NCBI GenBank assembly: GCA_963814805.1 | Contig: CAWFER010000011.1 | Coordinates: forward strand, 69,645 to 133,644 | From: AP-15 sp963814805 | Lineage (GTDB): Bacteria; Pseudomonadota; Alphaproteobacteria; ATCC43930; CGMCC-115725 | Length of the DNA stretch: 64,000 nucleotides | Direction: 5' to 3' | Part shown: piece after piece, positions 12,486-21,458 of the stretch | Numbering within the stretch: position 1 is the stretch's first letter | Layout: every line of letters begins with the position of its first letter | The notes under the pieces: model-generated | The model's database searches: none | Told to the model about the DNA's origin: nothing | Seen by the model: only the letters and a program-made list of their open reading frames with translations | Program-made: the position numbers and the translations under genes

Positions 12486-13004
12486 CTATCTGTTGAAACC
12501 GTGATATTCGTCGCCGACCAGGATCACTACTGGCTTCTGAGTGCGTTCCGCCTCTCTGAAGGCGACCCCGATCCGCTCGGAATCCGCGTCGCTTTCGACC
12601 AGGTAGTAGTTGAGACCGAAGGCCATCAGGAACGGCTCGGTATAGGTCGCGACGGTGTCGGTGGTGACGCCGTGGCGGGTCCAGCCGCGATAGCCGACCA
12701 TCAGCACGACCGGGACATTGAGGCTCATCAGCCAGCCGCGGATCGAATCTCCAGCTTCCAGCATGCCGGTATTCTGGATCAAAATCAGTGGCTTCGCGCC
12801 ACCAAGCCACAGCCCGGCGGCGATCGAGCAGGCGTTCCCCTCGCGGCCGACGCCGACGAGACGCACCGCCGGATCGGCCTTCATCAGCAAATAGAGCCAG
12901 TTGGTCTCGCTGTCGGGCAGGTAAACGACATGGGTCACTCCATGCTTCTTCATCTCGGCGAGCACCGTTTCCGGGCTCAAGGTCGCTGCCGCCATCGCAC
13001 TCAT
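12486..13004 (-). CDS. TPP-dependent decarboxylase, alpha (Pyr-domain) subunit, ComD-like
   Basis: A 172-residue N-terminal TPP-enzyme (Pyr) domain. The segment VYLPDSETNWLYLLM resembles sulfopyruvate decarboxylase alpha subunits. The glutamate that activates the thiamine N1' lies in GVGREGNACSIAAG, followed by the family region LIQNTGMLEAGDSIRG. The start at 13004 is preceded by GGAGG with a 6-nt spacer; a TTG one codon earlier is less likely. It is followed by the PP-domain subunit at 11879-12466 in the same operon. In methanogens ComDE serves coenzyme M synthesis. In bacteria such pairs are linked to sulfonate or phosphonate metabolism; no other sulfonate gene is visible here, so the physiological role is open. 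Confidence 0.85.
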   Translation of the reverse strand: MSAMAAATLSPETVLAEMKKHGVTHVVYLPDSETNWLYLLMKADPAVRLVGVGREGNACSIAAGLWLGGAKPLILIQNTGMLEAGDSIRGWLMSLNVPVVLMVGYRGWTRHGVTTDTVATYTEPFLMAFGLNYYLVESDADSERIGVAFREAERTQKPVVILVGDEYHGFNR

Positions 13005-13114
13005 CAACCGCCTCCGTCGCTAATTCGAATCCATTGTCCTTAAGCTGAGTACAGCGATCCAGCCAGTTTTGTAAACTCGGCTTGTAGCCGTGCGGGATGA
13101 AACTCGCACGCACC

Positions 13115-13631
13115 TTAACCAGTTTGTGATCCGGCCGTGACACTAGCTCCCGGAGCCGGAGCGGACGTTTTCGTTGTTGCATCTGTAATATTGGCAGCGG
13201 GTATGGTCCGGTCCACAAGCTCTTTTTTTACGGCTTGTTCTCGAGACTCGGCAAGGTTTTTATCATTGAGTAATTCGGCCTCAGTTGCTTCACCAGATAT
13301 CTTAATTAAAAATTTGGGATCACCGCTATTATCATGATATTCAGCATAGAGAGATTCAATTGCGTCCCAATTTGATTTGTTGCTCATATCGAGCACAGCG
13401 GAGCCTGGTGAGAACGAGATAGAGTAGGAAGACGACGAAGTTACGGGTATCGGGAAATAATTCGGGCTGCTTGCCTCCTCCAATGATATACTCTTTCTTT
13501 GAAAATTCCCAAATACGAGATTTTGTGGGCATGCGGACCCGGCGGCATTCCATAATCCAGCATAAAAAACGTCCGGACGATTAGGGGGTGCTGTCGAGTT
13601 CGCAAAAGGGAGGCGTAGCTTTGAGCGCTAG
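13115..13631 (-). pseudogene. 3' part of an IS-interrupted gene with an OmpA-like C-terminal domain
   Basis: This is the downstream fragment of a gene split by the IS complex at 13632-17142. The open frame enters from the IS side and ends at 13115. It encodes a region containing RPDVFYAGLWNAAG, then a domain resembling the OmpA/MotB C-terminal peptidoglycan-binding fold: SYSISFSPGSAVLD, a helix, FLIKISGEATE, then LNDKNLAESREQAVKKELV. The AT content is higher than in neighbouring genes, which suggests horizontal origin. A TTG start at 13483 would give a 122-residue product, but homology-like sequence continues upstream to the IS edge. The 5' part is at 17143-17735. CTAG at 13628-13631 borders the IS. 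Confidence 0.65.
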
Positions 13632-13699
13632 CAGGCTGCTGAAAAAGGGGTTGCTGATTTTGCGGGTTGTGCTTGCTTGAGGTGGGGATGGGGGGAGCG

Positions 13700-13935
13700 A
13701 TGCGCGGCGACGATGGGATTTGCGGCAGCCTTTTCAGTTACATCGATCTTGAGAAACGGGTCCGGGCGGACCCTCCGCTGCGACTGATTCGGCAGATTGC
13801 CAACGCGGCACTGCACGCGCTCTCTGGCGAGTTCGCCAAGCTGTATTCGCCGATCGGGCGGGTCTCGATCCCGCCGGAGCGGCTGCTGCGGGCCTTGCTG
13901 CTGCAGGCGTTTTACTCGATCCGATCGGAGCGGCG
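13700..13935 (+). pseudogene. IS5-type transposase, N-terminal fragment
   Basis: The start of a DUF772/DDE-type IS5-group transposase: MRGDDGICGSLFSYIDLEKR, then the typical region with GRVSIPPERLLRALLLQAFY. It is interrupted by the IS21-family element at 13936, after which the frame reads into that element. The ATG at 13700 is used by comparison with the conserved N-terminus of this group. The middle and C-terminal parts continue at 16470. Confidence 0.85.
13893..13934 (+). repeat. 42-bp direct repeat, left copy, flanking the IS21-family element
   Basis: These 42 bases of the IS5-type transposase gene (starting CCTTGCTGCTGCAGG and ending GATCGGAGCGGC) recur at 16470-16511, directly beyond the right end of the IS21-family element. 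There is a single difference (T here, G there). One extra G separates this copy from the element's left end. IS21 elements normally make 4-8 bp duplications, so this is not an ordinary target duplication. Confidence 0.9.
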
Positions 13936-14120
13936 TGTCAAATCGCTTGCAACTGCGACCCCCTTTTCGCGTCCAATCGGGACCCCTCAGCGGGGGTTGG
14001 TTCAGGCTTGTCCCGGTAGCGAACAGGAGGGACCCGCGCATCGTGGAGTGACCGCCCGAGTTTGACGGAGCGATGCGCGGGAGGTGCCTGTTTGCCCACC
14101 GGGGCAAGCCGGGGTGACGG

Positions 14121-14848
14121 TCAGGTGCGGTTTTTGAATCGCCAGCTGTCGTTGCCGGTCTCGATGATGTCGCAGTGGTGGGTCAGGCGATCGAGCATGG
14201 CGGTAGTCATCTTGGCGTCGCCGAACACCTGGGGCCAATCGGCGAAGGCGAGGTTGGTGGTGATCAGCAGCGAGGTGCTCTCGTAGAGCTTGCTGATCAG
14301 GTAGAACAGCAACTGGCCTCCGGGCTGGCTGAACGGCAGATAGCCGAGCTCGTCGATGACGATGAGATCGTAGCGCAGCAGGTTCTCGGCGAGCCGGCCA
14401 CTGCGACTGGCAGCCTTCTCCTGCTCGAGTTGGTTGACGAGGTCGACCAGGTTGAAGAAGCGGCCCCTGGCGCGGGTGCGGATGACGGCCGAGGCGACGC
14501 CTATGCATAGATGAGTTTTGCCGGTGCCGGTTCCGCCGATGAAGATCGCATTGCGCTGGCGTCGAGGAAGGCGCCGGTGGCGAGTTCGCGCACCTGGCCC
14601 TCATCGACCGGCGTATCGGCGAAGACGAACTTGTCGAGGTCTTTGAGGACCGGGAACTTGGCTCCGCCGATGCGATAGCTGATCGACCGGGCCTGCCGGT
14701 GGGTGCGCTCAGCCCGGAGCAGGCTGGCGATGAGGGGGTAGAGCTCGTCGCGTCGGGCGAGCCCCTTGCCGGCGATCTCGTCGAAGCTGGCGCGCATGCC
14801 ATAGAGCTTCAGTTCGGTCATGGCTTCGAGGATCTCGTGGCGTTCCAT
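14121..14848 (-). pseudogene. istB: IS21-family helper ATPase IstB, frameshifted
   Basis: The IstB AAA+ ATPase delivers target DNA to the IstA transposase. The N-terminal part (MERHEILEAMTELKLYGMRA...) reads from 14848. The Walker A segment GGTGTGKTHL, the Walker B segment LIVIDELGYLP and the C-terminus (...DIIETGNDSWRFKNRT) are in another frame. The shift lies near 14570, where GACGCC is followed by AGCGC; one added C would restore GCC-CAG-CGC and the normal sequence. Its ATG overlaps the istA stop in TGATG (14846-14850), the usual coupled arrangement. Confidence 0.85.
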
Positions 14849-16347
14849 CAGGCTACCTTCCTTATGCTGTCGCAGCGCCCGCAATCGGCCATGGGTTCGA
14901 TCTTCAGGCGCAGCGCGTCGGGCGTGGTGATGCTGGGCGGCGCCTCCGGCTGCCGCTGGCGCGCCAACACGGTCAGAATCACCTCGCCGCTGGCGATGCC
15001 GGCCGCGAGCGCTTCGGCGCAGGCGGCCTCGACCGCACCCAGCCCATGGTCGAGCACCGCGCCCAGCACTTTGACGAACTGACGATCGCCGTCGGCGTGG
15101 CTTTTCAGCTTGGCGCGGACCTGGGCCAAGGCCGGCGGCAGGTCCCAATCCTTGAACGGAGCGCCATTGCGCAAGGCGCCCGGCTTCTTCACCAGGACCG
15201 GCAGATAGTGCCAGGGATCGTAGATGATCTGGTCGTGCCGGAACTGGCGAGGGTGGTCGGCCACCACCTCGTCGTTGAACAGAACGACGATGCGCTCGGC
15301 GTGGGAGCGCACCAGAACCATCCGGCCGGCGGCCCGCGCGTCGATGCTGTAGCGATTGTGATCGGCCATGATCAGGCAGGTGGTCGTGGCGCGCACCGCC
15401 TTCTCGACAAAGCCGTCGAACGGCCCGCGCGGCTCCATCAGGCTCGCCCGTTCATCCTGGAATACCTCCCAGATTGTCCGCCCCTTGAACTCCGGATGCT
15501 TGGTTCGCTTGGCGTAAGCGATGCACTGATCTTCCAGCCAGCCGTTCAGCTCGGTCAGGCTCGTCACCCGTGGCTTGGGACGGAACAGCTGGTCGCGCAG
15601 ATTGCCGACCTGGTTCTCAACCTGACCCTTCTCCCAGCCAGCGGCGGGCGTGCAGGCCACCGGCTCGATCAGATGGTGCGAGCACATCTGCAGAAAGCGG
15701 CGATTGTACTGGCGCGCCTTGCCAACGAAGATCGCCTCCACCGCCGTCTTCATGTTGTCGTAGATGCCGCGCCGGCAGACCCCGCCGTAGAACACGAACG
15801 CCTTGTCGTGGGCGTCGAAAACCAATTCCTGGGTCTCGCGGAAATAGGCGCGCACGAACGGCATGCGACTGTGCGACAGCTTCATGTGCGCCGCCTTGAT
15901 CATCAGCGGCAGACCCTGCAGCGTGATCGTCTCGTGGCTCCAGTCGAACTGGTAGGCCTCGCCGGGCGCAAAGCTCAGCGGCACATAGGCATGCGCCGGA
16001 ACCCGCGCTCGTTCCTCCCGCCACGTCTTTACGAACCGATGCACACTGTCGTGGGCGCCGTCATATCCACGGCCGCGCAACTCCTCGAACAGCCGCTGGG
16101 TCGAGCGGCGTTCACGCCGAGGCAGCCTCGCTTCCGCCTCCAGGATCTCCGTCAGGACTTCGATCCACTCGCCGAGCTTCGGCGTCGGCTGCACGCCGCG
16201 CTCGTACTTGAACTCCGTCGCCTGACCGCGGACCACCTTGCGCACCGTCGCGCGCGACACCGACAGCCTCCGTACGATCTCCTTGATCGGTCGGTGCTGA
16301 TCGAAATAGGCACGCCGTATCTCGCCGATCGTGTCCACCCCAATCAT
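14848..16347 (-). CDS. istA: IS21-family transposase IstA
   Basis: A 499-residue IS21 transposase. Its N-terminal helix-turn-helix contains IKEIVRRLSVSRATVRKVVR. The rve/DDE core includes FDWSHETITLQG (first Asp), IYDNMKTAVEAIF (second Asp) and GWEKGQVENQVGNLRDQLF (Glu). A C-terminal Mu-like region follows. The ATG at 16347 matches the usual IstA N-terminus; the open frame upstream reaches toward the IS end. No defect is seen in the gene itself, but its partner istB is broken. Confidence 0.93.
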   Translation of the reverse strand: MIGVDTIGEIRRAYFDQHRPIKEIVRRLSVSRATVRKVVRGQATEFKYERGVQPTPKLGEWIEVLTEILEAEARLPRRERRSTQRLFEELRGRGYDGAHDSVHRFVKTWREERARVPAHAYVPLSFAPGEAYQFDWSHETITLQGLPLMIKAAHMKLSHSRMPFVRAYFRETQELVFDAHDKAFVFYGGVCRRGIYDNMKTAVEAIFVGKARQYNRRFLQMCSHHLIEPVACTPAAGWEKGQVENQVGNLRDQLFRPKPRVTSLTELNGWLEDQCIAYAKRTKHPEFKGRTIWEVFQDERASLMEPRGPFDGFVEKAVRATTTCLIMADHNRYSIDARAAGRMVLVRSHAERIVVLFNDEVVADHPRQFRHDQIIYDPWHYLPVLVKKPGALRNGAPFKDWDLPPALAQVRAKLKSHADGDRQFVKVLGAVLDHGLGAVEAACAEALAAGIASGEVILTVLARQRQPEAPPSITTPDALRLKIEPMADCGRCDSIRKVA

Positions 16348-16469
16348 CCCCCAACCCTTCCCAGCCGGCACCGGCCGAAAAGGAAGGGACGCTGACACGC
16401 CGCGTCAGAGGGTCACGATTGAATGCGAAAACCGCCCCTCAGGGGGTCACTATCGCCCGCGAATTTACA

Positions 16470-16511
16470 CCTTGCTGCTGCAGGCGTTTTACGCGATCCG
16501 ATCGGAGCGGC
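16470..16511 (+). repeat. 42-bp direct repeat, right copy, flanking the IS21-family element
   Basis: This is the second copy of the 42-bp segment at 13893-13934, with one substitution. It abuts the right end of the IS21-family element without spacer. The repeated bases belong to the interrupted IS5-type transposase gene. Confidence 0.9.
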
Positions 16512-17000
16512 AATTGGTTGACCGGCTCGACCACGACCTGTTGTTTCGCTGGTTTGTCGGGCTCGGCATCGAGGATCCGGTGTGGGACGCCACCACCTTC
16601 ACCAAGAACCGCGACCGGCTGCTGGAGGGCGAGGCGGCCGGGCAATTTCTCGCCGCGATGCTGTCCCAAGCCATCAGCGCATGGCCGATGAAACAGAGCC
16701 GGGCCTCCTGGCCCGGCCCCTTACGAGCTGCGCGACAAGGCGGTGACCCCGCATGTTGCCCAGAACCAAAACGGCCGGCGCTCGGCGATCGACGGCCGCA
16801 CCACCCGGCATCCCGGCTATGTGGTCTCCCAGCGTATCCGCAAACGGATCGAAGAGGCTTTCGGCTGGGCCAAAACGGTGGCCGGCTTGCGCAAGATGCG
16901 TCATCGCGGGCTGCCCAAGGTCGATTGGCAATTCACCCTCGCCATGGCCGCCTACGATCTCGTCCGCCTGCCCAAATTGCTCGCCGAGCCCGTGTCGTGA
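16470..17000 (+). pseudogene. IS5-type transposase, middle and C-terminal fragments with inverted 54-bp scar
   Basis: After the repeated 42 bp the transposase resumes (VDRLDHDLLFRWFVGLGIED, TKNRDRLLEGEAAGQF). At 16672-16725 a 54-bp piece is the reverse complement of the normal sequence that encodes RKGPGKEARLCFIGHALM, and the natural segment between is missing. From 16726 the normal 3' part is present: LRDKAVTPHVAQNQNGRRSA through AFGWAKTVAGLRKM to LPKLLAEPVS. The same scar is found in copy 2 (45614-45667). The catalytic core is not continuous, so no active enzyme is expected. Confidence 0.85.
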
Positions 17001-17142
17001 CCGGCCATCACGCTCGCCGGCCAATATCCCCGCCCCACTCGCCACTTCGATGAAGAGCGCATCAAGAACTCATCGTAATCGCTCATGTCAAGCCGTCCGC
17101 AACCAGAAAAAACCGGAAAACTCTCTCTTTTTCAGCAGCCTG

Positions 17143-17735
17143 ATAGTGATCATGTTAGAGGGAGTGGGTGTTGGGGGGGGGGTTGCAGAAAATAACGATT
17201 TTACGTTGGTGACCAGATTAGCGGTGAGTAACGCGGCACCGGCGAGATAAGCAGGCGGCGTACTGGTGACTGCGCCGGCAATGGTACTCGCAGCTCCCGC
17301 AATCGCGCTTCCGACACCTGCACTCTGTTGTGTAATGGTTGCGAAGTCATCCCAGATGGCTGTTCTTTAAGTCACCTGCAAGCAGTGACTAATCGCGCCG
17401 GCAACGACAATCGTCTCACAAGGGGTCGGATTCCAACCGGAGCCGCTGGCTCCATTACTACTACCACCGCTCGCATATAGTTTCGTTCCCGGTTTATCAG
17501 GACAAATTGCCGAGCGAATGGTTGACTCAGTTGCGCTCGACGCAGCCGCGGGCTGAGGCGCCTGCGTCGGTTGTGGTCGCGGTGGCACGGACCCCTGACC
17601 GGAGACGCAGGACGAAGGGGAGAGGCAGCTCGCGGACGAATAGACCTGATCGAAAGGAGATTGATACCCAGATGTTGTACCGCCAGCGATTAAGGGGACG
17701 AGATAGACCGCACTCCTTTTTGGTGAAATGTGCAT
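17143..17735 (-). pseudogene. 5' part of the IS-interrupted gene
   Basis: The reading frame starts at ATG 17735 behind AGGGAGAGG. It encodes MHISPKRSAVYLVPLIAGG, a Ser/Pro/Gln-rich region, CPDKPGTKLYASGG and ...VAGAISHCLQVT, then a stop at 17367. Past the stop the same frame continues with protein-like sequence (TAIWDDFATITQQSAGVG, SAIAGAASTIAGAV, LLTANLVTNVKSLFSA) up to a run of ten G (17173-17182) next to the IS. This fits an original longer gene continuing into the OmpA-like part at 13115-13631. The gene is broken by an in-frame stop, a probable homopolymer shift and the IS. Function is unknown; an envelope protein is likely. Confidence 0.6.
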
Positions 17736-18043
17736 TGCCCTCTCCCTACCTGCTGACCTGGGCCGGCCGCTTCGGACCGGTCTCAGTCGCCTGTTCGTCC
17801 AACTTAAGATTAATCATCTCATGAAGGTCAAGCCTGACTTGATAAAAATTCGGCGGATGCCGGGGTCGGGATGATCCCCCCGGCCGCGCAGGTGCCGCGA
17901 AAAGTGCAGAAATCCGTGGAGGCCCAGACCGGGTTGGTGCGGTCGCGATTTTCCGGCGTCCCCGCCCGGATATCGCAGCCGCAATGTTTTCAGGATAATC
18001 TCGCGCGACTGCCTCGATCCTGTTTTCTACCATAGGAAACCCC
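17736..18043. other. Intergenic stretch without recognised gene
   Basis: About 300 bp between the divergent broken envelope gene and the multicopper oxidase. Short frames exist on both strands but none has a start, ribosome site and protein-like composition together. It presumably holds promoters for both flanking genes; I see no clear motif. Confidence 0.5.
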
Positions 18044-19484
18044 ATGCCGACCCGCCGCGCCGTGCTGACCACCGCTCTTGCCGCGGCGGCGGCCATCCGG
18101 CCTCGCCTGAGCGACGCGCAAGCCGAGCCGGGGCAAACCGTGCTGCGGCTGCAGCGGACGGCGATCGAGGTCAACGGCAAGGCGGCTTCGGTCTATGACA
18201 TCCGACAGCCCAATGGAAATTCGGGCATCACCACCCATGTCGGCGATTGGTTTCGGGTGCGGGTCGAGAACGGCATCGGCCGGCCGAGCCTCGTTCATTG
18301 GCATGGCCTCGCCCCGCCCTGGCAGCAGGATGGGGTGCCGGGCATCTCCGGCCCGCCGATCCCGGCCGGCGGCCATGCCGATTACGACTTTCCGCTGGCC
18401 TTTGGCGGCACCTTCTGGATGCACTCGCACCAGGGATTTCAGGAGCAGCAGCTGCTGTCGGCGCCGCTGATCATCCGCGATGGGCGCGACCAGCCGGGCC
18501 TGCAGGAAATCGTGCTGATGCTCGAAGATTTCAGCTTTACCCCGCCCGCGCAGATCTTCGCCAATCTGAAAAAAGGCGCGTCGATGCCGGGGATGGGTTT
18601 GGGAGGCGGCACGGCGCCGATGGCCGGCATGAACGGCATGAACGGGATGGCCCAGGCCGGGCCGACCGGCGCGCCCGACCTCAACGATGTCGCCTACGAC
18701 GCCTTTCTCGCCAACCGCCGCACCCTCGCCGACCCGGAGGTCGTCAAGGTCGAGCCCGGCGGGCAGGTGCTGCTGCGGGTGATCAACGCCTCGTCGATGT
18801 CGGGCTACCATTTCGATCTGGGCCGGCTCGACGGCCGGCTGATCGCGGTCGACGGGACATTGGTGCAGCCGATCAAAGGGCGGCGTTTCCCGATCAACGT
18901 CGCCCAGCGGCTCGACATCGTGCTGACGATCCCGCGCGGCGCCGCGGCGTATCCGCTTTTGGCCACGGTTGAGGGCGAGCGAAACCGCACCGGCATCGTG
19001 CTCGCCGCCGGCAGGGCGCCGATCACCCGCATCGCGGCTCAAGGGCGTTGGCGCGGCGCCGGCGATCACAATGGAGCTGGAAAGCCGGTTGCGCGCGCTG
19101 GAGCCGCTCGCCCCGCGCCGCCCCGACCGGGTTCACTCGATCGACCTGACCGGCGAGATGTCGAAATACATCTGGTCGATTAACGGCGTCGTGTGGAACC
19201 CGCAGGTCCCGCCATTGCCGATCGCCAAGGGCGAGCGGGTCGCCCTGGTGATGACCAACTCGACCGGGATGCCGCACCCGATGCACCTGCACGGCCATCG
19301 GTTTCAGGTGGTCGAGATCGGCGGCGTGCGGTTTCCGGGGGCGGTGCGCGACACTGTGAGGGTGCCGCCGGCGCAGCGCGTCGTGGCCGAATTCGACGCC
19401 AACAACCCCGGCTGGTGGGCCTTTCACTGCCACATGCTGTACCACATGGCGGCCGGCATGTTCACGACCTTCCGTTACGTTTGA
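18044..19484 (+). pseudogene. Multicopper oxidase, exported, with one frameshift
   Basis: A multicopper oxidase of about 480 residues when joined. The N-terminus is a Tat-like/Sec signal (MPTRRAVLTTALAAAAAIRP). The first copper cluster reads LVHWHGL and WMHSHQG. A Met-rich loop (MPGMGLGG...MAGMNGMNGM) resembles CopA/CueO-type copper-resistance oxidases. The last domain has HPMHLHGH and FHCHMLYHMAAGM. The first frame runs to 19183 and the C-terminal part is read in another frame from about 19040. One extra base in GCTCAAG near 19038 accounts for it. The protein would oxidise Cu(I) or phenolics in the periplasm. All copper ligands are present, so a sequencing indel is as likely as true loss. 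Confidence 0.85.
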
Positions 19485-19526
19485 TCGCCGTAGCCGATTT
19501 TCGCCTCCTGTACGATGCGGGCCCGA

Positions 19527-19922
19527 TTATTTCGGCTGGATTGCGGGGTTGCCGCCGGGGCTGCCGGGCGGCGGAATGATCGGGGTGCGGCTCACACCCT
19601 GGTTCGGCGGCGACACGACGCCCCGGTCATGGGTCGGCGGCGGGCGGATCACCCCGCCCGACCGGCTGAGGTCGTGACTCAGCGAGCCGGATGCGGCGTC
19701 CGAATTCGATTGCGCTTGCGGCGCGGCCTGGCCGGCATTGCCGGCCTCCGGCGCGGCCTGGCTGTTGTCGGCCGGGCTCGGGTCGGCCGGGCTCGAATTG
19801 GTGGCGGCGCTGGTTTTCTCGCCTTGCGGCTGCGCTCCGGCCGCGCCGAAATTGGCGCACAGCAACATGGCTGCGATCAGCGCGCGGGTGATGGTCTGGC
19901 ATTGCCTCTCCCTTCGTCCCAA
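19527..19922 (-). CDS. Small exported Pro/Ala/Gln-rich hypothetical protein
   Basis: A protein of up to 131 residues. It has a hydrophobic signal segment (ALIAAMLLCANFGAAGAQ), a low-complexity Ala/Ser/Pro/Gln middle, and a C-terminus with SRSGGVIRPPPTHD and IIPPPGSPGGN. This resembles small secreted proteins common in Rhizobiales whose function is unknown. The start is uncertain: the frame opens at a TTG (19922), while the best ribosome site (GGGAGAGG) precedes an ATG one frame away, so a one-base indel near the start is possible. It lies convergent to the multicopper oxidase. Confidence 0.65.
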   Translation of the reverse strand: MGRRERQCQTITRALIAAMLLCANFGAAGAQPQGEKTSAATNSSPADPSPADNSQAAPEAGNAGQAAPQAQSNSDAASGSLSHDLSRSGGVIRPPPTHDRGVVSPPNQGVSRTPIIPPPGSPGGNPAIQPK

Positions 19923-20014
19923 GGCTCACCTTCCCTTGAGGCACGCTTGCGCGCCGGGAAAGTTTCCTCGGGTGGAGCTTTTGCGGGCTGATCGGGTTGC
20001 CGAAGAACGGCCGG

Positions 20015-21341
20015 TCAGGCGGTTTGCGGCAGCCTTACCCGCGCGACCAGCACGGCCGAAAGGCCGAACCACAACGCGGCGATCGCGAAAGCGAACGCAT
20101 AGGCGACGCGCGCCGAGACCGCGAGCCTGGCGCCGGTGATCAGCCACCCGGTCAGGGCCGGACCGAGAATCTGCGGCAATACCAGGGCCACATGCCAGAT
20201 CCCCATGTCCTTGCCGGCGTCCTCGCTTTTCGGCAGCACTTTCAGAGCCAAGGCCCAATCGACCGCCTGATAGGCGCCCCAGCCGGCGAAGTAGACGAGA
20301 AACACCGGCGCGGTCAGGGCGATGCCGGGGTGAAAGGCGATCAGCGCATAGGCGAGCGCCGCCGCGGCCATCAGCCAATTGGCGGCGCGCACGACGCCGA
20401 CGATGCCGAAGCGATCAGCGAGGCGCGCGGCCAGGAGGCTCGCCGGTATGCCGAGCAAGGCGCCCGCTCCGAGCAGCATCGGCAACATCTTGGCGGGCTC
20501 GGCGACGCCGATCACATCGCGCAGGTAATACAACAGAAACGTCAGCACCGACCACACGCCGAGATTGGCGAAGAGGCGGCTGACCAGCACCCAGTAGAAA
20601 TCGCGGTGCGCGGCAGGGCTGAGCCAGAACGAGCGCAAGAAAGCCCCGAACTCGAAGCGGCGGCGGCTGCCGGGGCCGGGCGGCTCGCGCACCCCCCGCA
20701 GGGTCAGCGCCAGACAGGCGAGATTGACCGCGATCAGCGCGGCGATCGCCGGCGCCGGGCGGCCGTGGACATAGAGCGCGACCGCGATGGCGTTGCCGGT
20801 AAAGGCGCCGAGGATGCTCATGATGTTCATCCAGGCGCTGGCCCTGGCCTGCTCGGCCGCTGGCGCGACATCGGGAATGAGGCCGGCATAGGGGCCGCAT
20901 GCCCAGTTCCACCAGAACTGCAAATTCACATAGGCGAGCAGATAAACCATCAGATTGCCGGCGGCGGCGGCCGGGACCAGCAGCGCCAAGCCGACGCAGG
21001 TCGCCGATCATCCCGGCGATCAAAAACGGGCGGCGGCGCCCGCTCGGGCGGTGCCCGCGATCGGAGAGCGCGCCGGCGACCGGCGCCATGATCAGCGCCA
21101 TCAGCGCGCCGATCGCCAGGATCGTGCCGCTGATCCCCTCCTTGACCGCGGCATCGGGCCCGAGGATCGTCGCCACCTGATCCGGCGCGATGACCGGCGC
21201 CACGGTCAGCCAGTTGGCAAACAGCGCGAACCACAGCAAGGACACGGCGATCTGGCCCGACAGCGCCAGCCGGACCGGTGGTTGGCCGGACGCCGGCCGT
21301 TGCTGCGACGCAGCGATGGCGGCGCCAGGTCCGTCGATCAT
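20015..21341 (-). pseudogene. MFS transporter, frameshifted near 21005
   Basis: A 12-segment MFS permease resembling the sugar/GPH-like group. The N-terminal frame (from ATG 21341) gives ...LSGQIAVSLLWFALFANWL, GISGTILAIGALMALIMA, and the loop GALSDRGHRPSGRRRPFLIAG. The rest (CVGLALLVPAAAAGNLMVYL to ARVRLPQTA) is read in another frame ending at 20015. One missing base near 21005-21012 (after ATCGG) restores continuity. The two frames overlap cleanly with no lost domain, so an assembly indel is plausible. The substrate is unknown. It is divergent from the quinone oxidoreductase at 21459. Confidence 0.85.
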
Positions 21342-21458
21342 CTCGTCTCCTCAGCCGCGGCGCAGCATGCCGAAATTTCCGGCTGGTGTTAAACGCGCTG
21401 GCGCGCGGCGGCCCAGTCAGGGCAAGCTTTGGCTTTGCGGCGTAGCGGAGGTCGGGCG

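Larger units (their letters stand above)
13936..16469 (-). mobile_element. IS21-family element (istA-istB), 2534 bp
   Basis: The left end reads TGTCAAATCGCTTGCAACTG and the complement of the right end reads TGTAAATTCGCGGGCGATAG. Both then lead into a GACCCC block, which gives imperfect terminal inverted repeats with TGT...ACA termini as in IS21. It carries istA and istB on the minus strand with the family's overlapping gene order. istB has a frameshift, so the element is probably unable to transpose alone. It is inserted in the IS5-type copy 1. Confidence 0.88.
13632..17142 (+). mobile_element. IS5-type element (copy 1), interrupted by an IS21-family element and internally rearranged
   Basis: The ends are inverted: the left end begins CAGGCTGCTGAAAAAG and the right end is its complement. 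The flanks are CTAG on the left and ATAG on the right, consistent with a 4-bp target duplication with one changed base (the second copy has perfect CTAG). Inside are the transposase N-terminus (from 13700), an IS21-family insertion (13936-16469), the transposase middle part (16470-16671), an inverted 54-bp piece (16672-16725) and the normal transposase 3' end (16726-17142). The element cannot make transposase. It splits a host gene whose halves lie at 13115-13631 and 17143-17735. Confidence 0.88.

Noticed and set aside
13893..16511. The 42-bp repeat as an ordinary IS21 target duplication
   Set aside because: It is far longer than the 4-8 bp known for the family, has a mismatch, and has one extra base on one side.
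17173..17182. The ten-G tract as a phase-variation switch
   Set aside because: The gene containing it is also broken by a stop codon and by a 3.5-kb IS complex, so switching the tract could not restore it.
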